From a virus, in IMG/VR virus record IMGVR_UViG_3300028007_000002, positions 1-61,501 of that record: DNA of 61,501 nt; one strand, 5' to 3'. A program made the translations under genes and the position numbers. Positions 15,256-22,269 of the stretch are shown here, piece by piece; the stretch's first letter is position 1, and each line of letters starts with the position of its first letter. The notes under the pieces are model-generated. The model was not told the origin of the DNA. It saw only the letters and a program-made list of their open reading frames with translations, and searched no databases.

Positions 15256-15512
15256 TGGATCAGATCGGGATGGTGATCTCCCGGCTGGACTCGATCGATC
15301 GCCGTCTTGATCGGATGGAGCGCCAGCAGGAATCGCATGTGAACAATCACGAGAGGGATCAAGCCGGTATATCGGCGCAGGCGGTCGTGCTGGAGAACCG
15401 ACTGACCAAGGTTGAGGGGAGTGTGAGCACACGCACCTGGCTGGGTGGTGTCGGCCTTGTTTTCTCGGCCCTGATCTCGGCGTTATCGACCACGATGGGG
15501 GTGAAACCGTGA
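15255..15512 (+). CDS. XhlA-like coiled-coil membrane protein
   Basis: An 85-residue protein. Residues 1-58 are a coiled coil (ISRLDSIDRRLDRMERQQES), and residues 62-82 form one hydrophobic helix (TWLGGVGLVFSALISALSTT). This layout is that of XhlA/hemolysin-type lysis helper proteins. It is coupled to the next two-helix membrane protein. Such pairs usually lie next to the endolysin; here they lie 14 kb away, among connector genes. Confidence 0.55.
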   Translation: MDQIGMVISRLDSIDRRLDRMERQQESHVNNHERDQAGISAQAVVLENRLTKVEGSVSTRTWLGGVGLVFSALISALSTTMGVKP

Positions 15513-15751
15513 AGGTGAATTGGGCGCTGGTGAGCTACGGGACACTGGCTGTGCTGAACCTGATGCTGACGGCGTTCGCGGTGGAACTGGGGGCCGGCCG
15601 CGTGCCGATCCCGGCCGAGGCACAGTGGGTCGTCCCGGTTTTGGTGGCCGGCCTCACCGGCGCGACGATGCTCCTGCCGAGGCTGCGACTGACGGCGGGA
15701 GGGAGTGCTCAGGTGACTGTGGATACTGCTATCTCAGAGAGCGAGTCATAA
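15509..15751 (+). CDS. Putative holin-like membrane protein
   Basis: An 80-residue protein with two predicted transmembrane helices (residues 7-25, YGTLAVLNLMLTAFAVELG, and residues 40-58, WVVPVLVAGLTGATMLLPRL) joined by a short loop, and a polar tail. Size and topology fit a class II holin. The GTG start overlaps the previous stop (GTGA). Alternatively it could be a membrane-anchoring accessory protein unrelated to lysis. Confidence 0.5.
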   Translation: MKVNWALVSYGTLAVLNLMLTAFAVELGAGRVPIPAEAQWVVPVLVAGLTGATMLLPRLRLTAGGSAQVTVDTAISESES

Positions 15752-15777
15752 CGTCAGCGCTCTATCGACCGGAGAGG

Positions 15778-16125
15778 ATGCGAGGTCAGGTGGCGAGAGT
15801 CAGCATCAAGACGCAGCTTGTTTTCAACAAGCTGCCCGAGCTTCGGGGGCAGGTACGCCGTCGAGCGGCCGACGCTGTGACGAAGGCGGCCTTCGATGTG
15901 GAGGCCCAGGCCAAGGCACTGGCACCGGTCGATACCGGTGCCCTCAAGAGCAGCATCCAGGCCCAACCTGAGGGTGATCTGGCGGCGCGAGTGGATGTCG
16001 GGGCCGAGTACGGCATCTACGTGGAGTTCGGGACGCGGAAAATGCGGGCTCAGCCATTTCTCGAACCGGCCGCCGAGCAGGTCAAGCCGAGCTTTGAAGC
16101 AGCCATGCGACAGGTCGCCGGGTGA
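15778..16125 (+). CDS. HK97 gp10-like tail component
   Basis: A 115-residue protein. The motif APVDTGALKSSI near residue 58 followed by GAEYGIYVEFGTRKMRAQPFLEPA is diagnostic for the HK97 gp10/Lambda gpZ-like tail-completion family. The helix AADAVTKAAFDVEAQAKALA precedes it. Start could be ATG 15778 or GTG 15790. Ends in a GTGA overlap. Confidence 0.85.
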   Translation: MRGQVARVSIKTQLVFNKLPELRGQVRRRAADAVTKAAFDVEAQAKALAPVDTGALKSSIQAQPEGDLAARVDVGAEYGIYVEFGTRKMRAQPFLEPAAEQVKPSFEAAMRQVAG

Positions 16126-16520
16126 ACGAGCTCGAGGCGGCAATCGCCACCCGGCTGAAAGAGGACACCACGCTGATCGGGTTGGGGATGACCGGCGTGC
16201 ACCGGTGGCCGGCGCCGGAGGAGGCGCCGTTCCCCTACGTGGTCTTTCAGCCACGGCCCGGCCGGGATCGGTACACCTTGGCCCGCCGGGCCTGGGAGGA
16301 ACTGCCCTATCAGATCGAGGCCATTGACAAGAGCCGGTCAGCCAAGCGGGCCGGCCAGATGGGCGACCGGATCGACGCTCTCTTCACGGATCAACCACTT
16401 GCGGTGACTGCGCGGAACACGCTCTACGCCCGGCGCCAAACCCGTATCAATTTCAGTGAACATGAAGACGGTGTCGTCTACCAGCATGGTGGCGGCGTTT
16501 TCGCGTTCTGGGAGGCGTGA
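16122..16520 (+). CDS. Tail terminator-like protein
   Basis: A 132-residue protein resembling the DUF3168/gpU-like tail terminator group: LEAAIATRLKEDTTLIGL, then a conserved PYVVFQ element, a helix-strand segment, and a hydrophobic end. It follows the gp10-like gene by the usual order (connector, gp10, terminator, tail tube). Family assignment is by layout and position. Confidence 0.65.
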   Translation: MNELEAAIATRLKEDTTLIGLGMTGVHRWPAPEEAPFPYVVFQPRPGRDRYTLARRAWEELPYQIEAIDKSRSAKRAGQMGDRIDALFTDQPLAVTARNTLYARRQTRINFSEHEDGVVYQHGGGVFAFWEA

Positions 16521-16690
16521 TGGCCGAGAAACGGCGCTATCTGGTCAAGAACGGCCTGAACTATGGGCAACGCCGGGTGGAAGCGGGCGAGATCGTGGAT
16601 GACATCCCACGCCAGTCGATTCATTGGCTGCTGCGGGATGGCCATATCGAGGTAGTGCCCAGGGAAGCGAAGGACGCGACTGATGAATGA
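16520..16690 (+). CDS. Small protein, unknown function
   Basis: A 56-residue basic protein starting in a TGATG overlap. The segment RYLVKNGLNYGQRRVEAGEI followed by IPRQSIHWLLRDGHIE is a short conserved-looking alpha/beta unit. No known activity. Confidence 0.5.
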   Translation: MAEKRRYLVKNGLNYGQRRVEAGEIVDDIPRQSIHWLLRDGHIEVVPREAKDATDE

Positions 16691-16850
16691 GCCGATCCGC
16701 TTGCAGGACGTGCGCTGCCCGGCCTGCGGGCGTCTCCTGTTTCGGGCGCGGCCGTGTGAGGGTGGCCATGCCGAGGTGAAATGCACCTGCCGGCGGCTCA
16801 TCGTCGTGCGGCGCGGCGTGCAGGCGATCGAGAGCAACCAAGCGGCGTAA
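16683..16850 (+). CDS. Com-like zinc finger regulator
   Basis: A 55-residue protein with RCPACGRLLFRA and KCTCRRL, two cysteine pairs, and a basic C-terminus. This is the pattern of Mu Com, a zinc-binding protein that exposes the ribosome binding site of mom by binding the mRNA. No mom-like gene follows; it lies before the tail tube genes, whose leaders contain the GAGGCCGGAGCC repeats, so an RNA-binding role at those repeats is an attractive but untested idea. Overlaps the previous gene by eight bases. Confidence 0.6.
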   Translation: MNEPIRLQDVRCPACGRLLFRARPCEGGHAEVKCTCRRLIVVRRGVQAIESNQAA

Positions 16851-16859
16851 TGCCGTCGC

Positions 16860-16888
16860 GAGAGGCCGGAGCCCGAGAGGCCGGAGCC
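16860..16888 (+). repeat. Intergenic repeat GAGGCCGGAGCC, copy 2
   Basis: Two tandem units GAGAGGCCGGAGCC(C) in the leader of the first tail tube gene. A GAGGAGG ribosome binding site follows at about 16898. Confidence 0.65.
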
Positions 16889-16910
16889 GGAATCCTGAGG
16901 AGGTTCCGGC

Positions 16911-17624
16911 GTGCCATTTCTCCACGGATCCCAGGCTCGGGTCTACGCCAATGGCTACGATCTCAGCCCCTACTTCTCTAGCATCAGCACGTCGGGGGAA
17001 TCCGACACGGCTGAGACCTCGACCCTTGGTGCCACGGCCAAGACCTACATCCCCGGATTGCGGGACGCGACGCTGAGCGCCGAGGGCTATTTCGACGGAG
17101 AGGCCAACGCGGTCGATGAAGCTCTGAGCACGGCGCTCGGTCAGGACGCTTCCGTTTGGACGGTCCTGCCGCAGGGCGACGTGATCGGCAGCTACGGCTA
17201 CGGCCTATCGGCCATCCTGACATCCTACGAGGTGAATAGTCCGGTCGATGGCGTGGTGGATTGCTCGGCCGAGGCACAGTCCAAGGTTGGCCGGGAACGG
17301 GGCATCGTTCTGCACGTGCTGGCGGCCCGGAACTCCTCGAGTAACGCGGCAAGCCAGAACAACAGTGCGGCCAGCACGAACGGCGGCGCGGCCTACCTTC
17401 AGGTGATGGGTCAGACCGGCAGTGCCAGCAATTCGACCGTGAAAGTCCAACACAGCGTCGACAACAGCGTCTGGACGGATCTGGTGACGTTCACGGTGTT
17501 CAACGGGCGGACGGCGGAGCGGCGGGCGATCACGGGCACCATCAATCAGTACACGCGGGCATCGTGGACGCCGGCGGCCGGCGCCACCATCACGTTTGCC
17601 GTGCTGCTGTCGCGGGCAGCCTAA
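16911..17624 (+). CDS. Tail tube protein with C-terminal extra domain
   Basis: A 237-residue protein. Residues 1-125 match the next-but-one gene (17697) closely: both begin PF.HGS.A, share TAETSTLG.T.KTYIPGLRD, and share the ILTSYEVN/S segment. This is the phage tail tube fold. Residues 130-237 are an additional beta-sandwich-like domain (VMGQTGSASNSTVKVQHSVD, WTPAAGATITFAV), of the kind used as surface decoration. GTG start with GAGGAGG upstream. Confidence 0.75.
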   Translation: MPFLHGSQARVYANGYDLSPYFSSISTSGESDTAETSTLGATAKTYIPGLRDATLSAEGYFDGEANAVDEALSTALGQDASVWTVLPQGDVIGSYGYGLSAILTSYEVNSPVDGVVDCSAEAQSKVGRERGIVLHVLAARNSSSNAASQNNSAASTNGGAAYLQVMGQTGSASNSTVKVQHSVDNSVWTDLVTFTVFNGRTAERRAITGTINQYTRASWTPAAGATITFAVLLSRAA

Positions 17625-17649
17625 GCCGCGACGCCAATTGAAAAAAGGT

Positions 17650-17676
17650 AGGCCGGAGCCCGAGAGGCCGGAGCCC
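17650..17676 (+). repeat. Intergenic repeat GAGGCCGGAGCC, copy 3
   Basis: TAGGCCGGAGCCC and GAGAGGCCGGAGCCC in tandem, in the leader of the second tail tube gene; AAGGAG follows. Confidence 0.65.
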
Positions 17677-17696
17677 AGATTCAAGGAGTCTGAGCG

Positions 17697-18098
17697 ATGC
17701 CTTTCGCGCACGGTTCACGAGCCAACTTCCGGTTGCACAACGGTTCGACCCTCACGGATCTCTCGACCTACATCACTAGCGTGGGCTGGTCACCGGAGCA
17801 GGAGACAGCCGAGACCTCGACCCTCGGCGTGACCAGCAAGACCTACATCCCCGGTCTGCGGGACGCGACCATCAGTATTGAGGGCAAGTTCGATCCAGCG
17901 GCTGACGCCGTAATCGAAGCGGCGTGGGGCAACCTGCGGGCGTTCCAGTATCAGCCGGCCGGCCCCGGCACCGGCAACGTGCAGTTCTCGGGCTCGGTCA
18001 TCCTGACCAGCTACGAGGTCAGCGCCGATATGGGCGATGCGGGCAGTTTCAGCGCCGAGTTTCAGGTGACCGGTGCCTATACCCGGACGGTTCTCTAA
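17697..18098 (+). CDS. Tail tube protein paralogue
   Basis: A 133-residue single-domain tail tube protein sharing the conserved core of the 16911 product (ETSTLGVTSKTYIPGLRD, SVILTSYEVS). It lacks the C-terminal extra domain. Two tandem tube genes could build the tube with a minor decorated subunit, as in phages that express long and short forms by frameshifting. AAGGAG lies ten bases before the ATG. Confidence 0.78.
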   Translation: MPFAHGSRANFRLHNGSTLTDLSTYITSVGWSPEQETAETSTLGVTSKTYIPGLRDATISIEGKFDPAADAVIEAAWGNLRAFQYQPAGPGTGNVQFSGSVILTSYEVSADMGDAGSFSAEFQVTGAYTRTVL

Positions 18099-18124
18099 TC
18101 CCTGACGCGATCCCACACCTGGCC

Positions 18125-18152
18125 CGAGGCCGGAGCCTATGAGGCCGGAACC
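18125..18152 (+). repeat. Intergenic repeat GAGGCCGGAGCC, copy 4
   Basis: GAGGCCGGAGCC and GAGGCCGGAACC in tandem before the tail assembly chaperone gene; the least conserved copy apart from the capsid one. Confidence 0.6.
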
Positions 18153-18170
18153 CTACAGGTGAAGAACGAC

Positions 18171-18539
18171 ATGACGACCGAAAAGACCGAGTCCCGCGTG
18201 CTAACCCTCGATGAGATCCTGCATGCCGGCGATCTGGAGACGCTGACCGTGCCCGTCCCCGAATGGGATGGCGCGGTGGTGATCCAGTCGATGACCAAGG
18301 CGGTCCAGCAGGATCTCCGACGGAAGGCCATGAACGGCAAGGATCTCGACAACGATCGCTTCGAGATGCTGCTTTTCATCCAGTCGGTGATTGAGCCGAC
18401 CATGGGCGAGGAGCACTACGAGGCGTTGCGGCAGAAAAGCGCGACGGCGATCGATCGGGTGAACAAGGCGATCCTCAATCTGAACGGGATATCGCCGGAG
18501 GCTCAGAAGGAGGCGGACCGCTCCTTTCGCGACGAATAG
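18171..18539 (+). CDS. Tail assembly chaperone, short form (gpG-like)
   Basis: A 122-residue protein. The N-terminus carries VLTLDEILHAGDLETLTVPVPEW and the middle a helical segment (QQDLRRKAMNGKDLDNDRFE), typical of siphovirus gpG-like chaperones, which coat the tape measure before tube assembly. It lies between tube and tape measure, as expected. AGGTGA lies nine bases before the ATG; an upstream GTG at 18159 is possible. It ends in an overlap with a second frame (see next entry). Confidence 0.8.
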   Translation: MTTEKTESRVLTLDEILHAGDLETLTVPVPEWDGAVVIQSMTKAVQQDLRRKAMNGKDLDNDRFEMLLFIQSVIEPTMGEEHYEALRQKSATAIDRVNKAILNLNGISPEAQKEADRSFRDE

Positions 18540-18708
18540 CGAGCAGCGCTTTCTCTACCGCCTGGCGCGCGACCTCAAGACGACGGTCGCGGAGTTGGAG
18601 CGGCGGATGACGGTCCGCGAGTTCAACCGCTGGCTGGCGTTCTACAACCACGAGGCCCGCGAAGAGAAAAAGGCGGCCGAACGGGCCAAGCGCCGTCGCG
18701 GGCGATAA
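18484..18708 (+). CDS. Frameshift extension of the tail chaperone (gpT-like)
   Basis: A frame open from 18484 to 18708, +1 (or -2) relative to the chaperone, without any usable start codon. After the short-form stop it encodes SEQRFLYRLARDLKTTVAEL and MTVREFNRWLAFYNHEAREE, the expected gpT-like C-terminal part. It must be made by a programmed frameshift between 18484 and 18539. A candidate slip site is TTT-C at 18525, with the Shine-Dalgarno-like AAGGAGG upstream at 18507. The gpG-gpGT pair by frameshift is known in many siphoviruses, most often -1. Confidence 0.7.
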   Translation, partial: TGYRRRLRRRRTAPFATNSEQRFLYRLARDLKTTVAELERRMTVREFNRWLAFYNHEAREEKKAAERAKRRRGR

Positions 18709-18712
18709 CCCC

Positions 18713-18744
18713 CCGAGAGGCCGGAGCCCGAGAGGCCGGAGCCC
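18713..18744 (+). repeat. Intergenic repeat GAGGCCGGAGCC, copy 5
   Basis: Two perfect tandem units GAGAGGCCGGAGCCC just before the hairpin at the tape measure start. Confidence 0.65.
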
Positions 18745-18766
18745 ACTTCGTTTGGAGTGGGCTTTT
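18741..18766 (+). terminator. Hairpin with T-tract overlapping the tape measure ribosome binding site
   Basis: GCCCACT (18741-18747) pairs with AGTGGGC (18756-18762), followed by TTTTCC. It has the form of a weak intrinsic terminator. The GGAG that would serve the TTG start at 18770 lies in and beside the 3' arm, so the hairpin can also mask translation initiation. Either effect would lower tape measure expression relative to the tube. Confidence 0.5.
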
Positions 18767-18769
18767 CCT

Positions 18770-21700
18770 TTGTCCGAAATCGCCAAACTCTTCGTAAAAA
18801 TCGGCGCCGACGTCAAGGACGCAATGTCCGGCTTCGACGCCGTTCACAGCCGAATTGAGTCATTCGGCAAGTCGGCGGCGACGACCGGCGCGGTCATGAC
18901 GGCCGGCCTGACCGTGCCGTTGCTGGGCACGGCGAAGGCGGTTGGTGACGTCGGGATTTCTTTCGAGTCGGCTTTCGCTGGCGTACGGAAGACGATCGAT
19001 GCGACTGAGGAAGAGTTCGCCCAACTGCGGACCGGGATCCGCGACATGGCCAAAGAGATCCCGACGGCCCGGGAGGAGATCGCCGGCGTGGCCGAGGCAG
19101 CCGGGCAGCTCGGCATCGCGAAGGAAAGCGTTCTCGGTTTCACCCGCACGATGGTGGACTTGGGCGTCGCGACAAATCTGACCGCCCGGGAAGCGGCCAC
19201 CGATCTGGCGCGGTTCGCCAACATCACTCGGATGCCCCAGACCGAGTTCCAAAACCTCGGCTCGACGATTGTGGCGCTCGGAAATAACTTCGCGACGACC
19301 GAGCGCGAGATCGTGGCGATGGGCATGCGCATCGCCGGCGCTGGATCAACGGTCGGGATGACGCAGTCCCAGATTATGGGCTTCGCGACGGCCCTGTCGA
19401 GCGTGGGCATCGAGGCAGAAGCCGGCGGCACGGCGATCTCGCGGGTGTTCGTGGACATCGCCAATGAGGTGGCCTCGGGCGGCAAAAAGCTGACGGAATT
19501 CGCCAAGGTCGCTGGCATGTCCGCGTCTGAGTTCTCGGATCGGTTTAAGACCGACGCCGCCGGCGCCGTGACGGCTTTCATCGGCGGGCTGGGGAGGATT
19601 CGGGACAGCGGTGAGAACGTCTTCGCGGTCTTGGAGAAGCTCGACATGAGCGACATCCGGGTTCGCGACGCGCTGCTCCGATCGGCCGGTGCGGGGGATC
19701 TGCTCGGTGACGCAATCGCCTTGGCAAGCAAGGCCTGGGATGAGAACAACGCGCTGACCAAAGAGGCCGAGCAGCGGTACGCGACGGTGGAGTCGATGCT
19801 CCAGATCGCCAAGAACAAGTTCACGGATCTGGGCATCACGATCTTCGATCGGGTGCGGCCGGCGTTGGTCTCGGCTCTCGGGATTGTCGAGGGAGTCACC
19901 GGCGGACTCAAGGGACTCATCGATCGGTTGGCCGAGGCTGATCCGCGACTTCTCGCGGCCGGCGCTGCCTTCCTCGGCGTATTGGCTGCGGCCGGCCCGG
20001 TGATCGGCATCGTGGGCGCACTGGCGACTGGATTGGCATTCTTGATGACTCCGATCGGGCTGATTGTGGCCGGGGTGGCGCTGCTTGCCGCCGCCTTTGC
20101 CGCAGATTTCCTGGGCATCCGGACAACGGTCCTCGGCTTCGTGGCAGCCGTGCAGCCGATCCTCTCCGCGTTCCTGGCTTTTCTCTCGACAGGCAGCTTC
20201 AGTTCCCTCGCCGACTTCAGCGCCGCTATCACCAAGGCGTTCGGCCCGGATGCGGTGGCTCTTGCGTTCGGCTTCGCCACCCAGGTTCAAGCAGCTCTCG
20301 AGAAGGTGAAGGCGATCGCCGCCGGCTTTGCCTCCGGCGGATTAGCCGGCGGAGCGACGAGCATCCTGTCTCAGATCTTTGGGATGGACGAGGATGCCGC
20401 GACCGGACTCATCCAGCGCGTCACCGGTCTGATAGGCCGCGTGGTGTCCACCGCTCAAGAGGTGATCGGTGCGTTTGCGTCCGGCGGCCTGGCCGGCGGC
20501 GCCATGAAGATCGGTGAAATCCTGGGCCTGGACGAAGCCGAAATCGGCCGAATTGTGGGGCTGGTGAGTTTCGCTTTCGGCGAGATCGTCAGCTTCGCCC
20601 AGACCCACCTGCTGCCAGGCCTCATGAACGTCGGGTCGGCTATTCAGTCCAACGTGATCCCAGCCATCATCCAGATTGGCCAGTTCGTGGTGACCGAGGT
20701 CATACCACGATTGGCGGAGCTGGAGGCGATGATCGCCTCCCGAGTCGTCCCCATTTTGACCCAGTTGGCGGGGTTCCTGATCGGGAACGTCGTCCCGGCT
20801 ATCCAGCAACTCGCGGCGAATTTCCAGAAGTTCGTGGGAGAGATTCTCCCACTAATCGGGCCAGCCATGGACGGTCTGATGAATAACATCGCGACTGTTT
20901 TGGCGGCTATCAGTGCCTTCTGGCAGGAACACTGGACTTCGATCCAGCGGGTGTTGCAGTCCACCTGGGACGTGCTCAAGAGCGTGGTCGAAGTGGGGCT
21001 GACGCTGATCTCGGGGTTAATCAAGACCATCTTGCGTGTGATCGCCGGGGATTGGGAAGGCGCTTGGGACGAGCTGAAAGCCACTCTGGAGAAAACCTGG
21101 CAGGTGATGCAATCGAACCTGGAGACATCTCTGATCCGGTTTGGGGCACTGATCATCGAGGGCCTCAAAACGCTGGAGTCCAAAGGCCGGGAGGCTGCTC
21201 AAGCGATCGGTCGGGCCATCGTGGACGGCATCACCGGGGCGCTCAATGCCGGATGGAGCAAGATCCAGGAGGCGGCCAGCGGGCTGGCGGACGCGATCCC
21301 CTCGACCGTTAAGAGCATTCTCGGGATCCGCTCACCGTCTCGGGTCATGTCCGAGCACGGGACCCAAGTGGTGGCCGGCCTGGCCCAGGGCATTACATCG
21401 AAGAAGGATCTGGTCAACGCGGCCACCAAGTCTCTCTCAATGGGTCTGATCGAAGAGTCGCAGAAACTGCTTCGGATGACCGAAGACATCGGCAAGCAGA
21501 TGCCGGTCCGGATCGCGGCCGGCATCCGGGCCGCCGAGAAAAAGTCCATCTACGCGGTAGAGAGTTTTGGTGACCGGCTCAATCGGTCATTCCACGATGA
21601 CAATCTGAGCTTCAAAGACGTGCTCTCGGAGCACTACGGCGTGCCCTATCTTGAGTCGATCTTTCAGGCCGGCCAAACGGAACTAAACCGCGTCTACGCC

Positions 21701-21859
21701 GAGGAAGCGAAGGCACGCGAAGAGCAAGCCATCACCGACGCCAAGATCATCAGCCTGTTGGAATACATCGCCGAGAAGGAAACCCGGCTGAACCGGAGCG
21801 ACCTGGCAGAACTCGGCAAGGTGGCCGCCAACGCTATCCGTGTCAAGGAGATGCGCTAA
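18770..21859 (+). CDS. Tail tape measure protein
   Basis: A 1,029-residue tape measure. The TTG start gives the family-typical SEIAKLFVKIGADVKDAMSG. Residues 60-330 form the conserved TP901-type core (EEIAGVAEAAGQLGIAKESV, LARFANITRMPQTEF, ALSSVGIEAEAGGTAISRVF). Hydrophobic segments lie near residues 385-440. Long helical repeats containing W residues follow, and SLGIRSPSRVM-like IRSPSRVMSEHGTQVVAGLAQG near residue 860 is a known tape measure element. Its length should set a tail of about 150 nm (inference from about 0.15 nm per residue). The ATG-free start and leader hairpin suggest low translation. Confidence 0.93.
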   Translation: MSEIAKLFVKIGADVKDAMSGFDAVHSRIESFGKSAATTGAVMTAGLTVPLLGTAKAVGDVGISFESAFAGVRKTIDATEEEFAQLRTGIRDMAKEIPTAREEIAGVAEAAGQLGIAKESVLGFTRTMVDLGVATNLTAREAATDLARFANITRMPQTEFQNLGSTIVALGNNFATTEREIVAMGMRIAGAGSTVGMTQSQIMGFATALSSVGIEAEAGGTAISRVFVDIANEVASGGKKLTEFAKVAGMSASEFSDRFKTDAAGAVTAFIGGLGRIRDSGENVFAVLEKLDMSDIRVRDALLRSAGAGDLLGDAIALASKAWDENNALTKEAEQRYATVESMLQIAKNKFTDLGITIFDRVRPALVSALGIVEGVTGGLKGLIDRLAEADPRLLAAGAAFLGVLAAAGPVIGIVGALATGLAFLMTPIGLIVAGVALLAAAFAADFLGIRTTVLGFVAAVQPILSAFLAFLSTGSFSSLADFSAAITKAFGPDAVALAFGFATQVQAALEKVKAIAAGFASGGLAGGATSILSQIFGMDEDAATGLIQRVTGLIGRVVSTAQEVIGAFASGGLAGGAMKIGEILGLDEAEIGRIVGLVSFAFGEIVSFAQTHLLPGLMNVGSAIQSNVIPAIIQIGQFVVTEVIPRLAELEAMIASRVVPILTQLAGFLIGNVVPAIQQLAANFQKFVGEILPLIGPAMDGLMNNIATVLAAISAFWQEHWTSIQRVLQSTWDVLKSVVEVGLTLISGLIKTILRVIAGDWEGAWDELKATLEKTWQVMQSNLETSLIRFGALIIEGLKTLESKGREAAQAIGRAIVDGITGALNAGWSKIQEAASGLADAIPSTVKSILGIRSPSRVMSEHGTQVVAGLAQGITSKKDLVNAATKSLSMGLIEESQKLLRMTEDIGKQMPVRIAAGIRAAEKKSIYAVESFGDRLNRSFHDDNLSFKDVLSEHYGVPYLESIFQAGQTELNRVYAEEAKAREEQAITDAKIISLLEYIAEKETRLNRSDLAELGKVAANAIRVKEMR

Positions 21860-22269
21860 TGGCCTTCTATGCGTTTCGCCTCGGAACCGCTAATCCCCTC
21901 ACTTCAGCCGATGACCTGCCGGGCGTGAGTCCCGACGATGTGACCAATGAGTACACGCTCATTGGCAAGCAGCGCGAGTTGGCCGAGGGGACGCTGGTTG
22001 AGGACATCATTGCCTATCGAGCAACCTACAGTTTTCAATTGCGCTCTTTGACCCACGCTCAGCGTGAACGGCTGGAAGTGCTGCGGCGGACAGCCGGCAC
22101 AGTGCGCCTCCGGGATGAGCGCGGTTTAGAGTACCCGGTCCGGTTCATCACACCCGTCACATTCACGACGATCCCTGTTAGCGTTGAGGACCCTCAGGAG
22201 GCCGGCCGGTACTTCCGGTACAACGCTGCGTTTGCCGTCCAGGTCGTCACGGCCGCGGGATCGTTCTAA
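21859..22269 (+). CDS. Distal tail-type protein
   Basis: A 136-residue beta-rich protein encoded directly after the tape measure (TAATG overlap), the place of the distal tail/baseplate hub component. Elements: LTHAQRERLEVLRRTAGTVR and GLEYPVRFITPVTFTT. Assignment is mostly positional. Confidence 0.6.
   Translation: MAFYAFRLGTANPLTSADDLPGVSPDDVTNEYTLIGKQRELAEGTLVEDIIAYRATYSFQLRSLTHAQRERLEVLRRTAGTVRLRDERGLEYPVRFITPVTFTTIPVSVEDPQEAGRYFRYNAAFAVQVVTAAGSF

Noticed and set aside
16408-16430. Another CTGCGCGGAAC match
   Set aside because: Lies inside the tail terminator-like gene, and the right-hand CTA..TGG part is missing at the proper distance; probably chance.
18844-20280. A 478-codon open frame on the minus strand within the tape measure gene
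   Set aside because: Opposite a certain gene; composition is Ala/Arg/Ser/Pro-rich as expected for the reverse of high-GC coding DNA; no motif or ribosome binding site seen.
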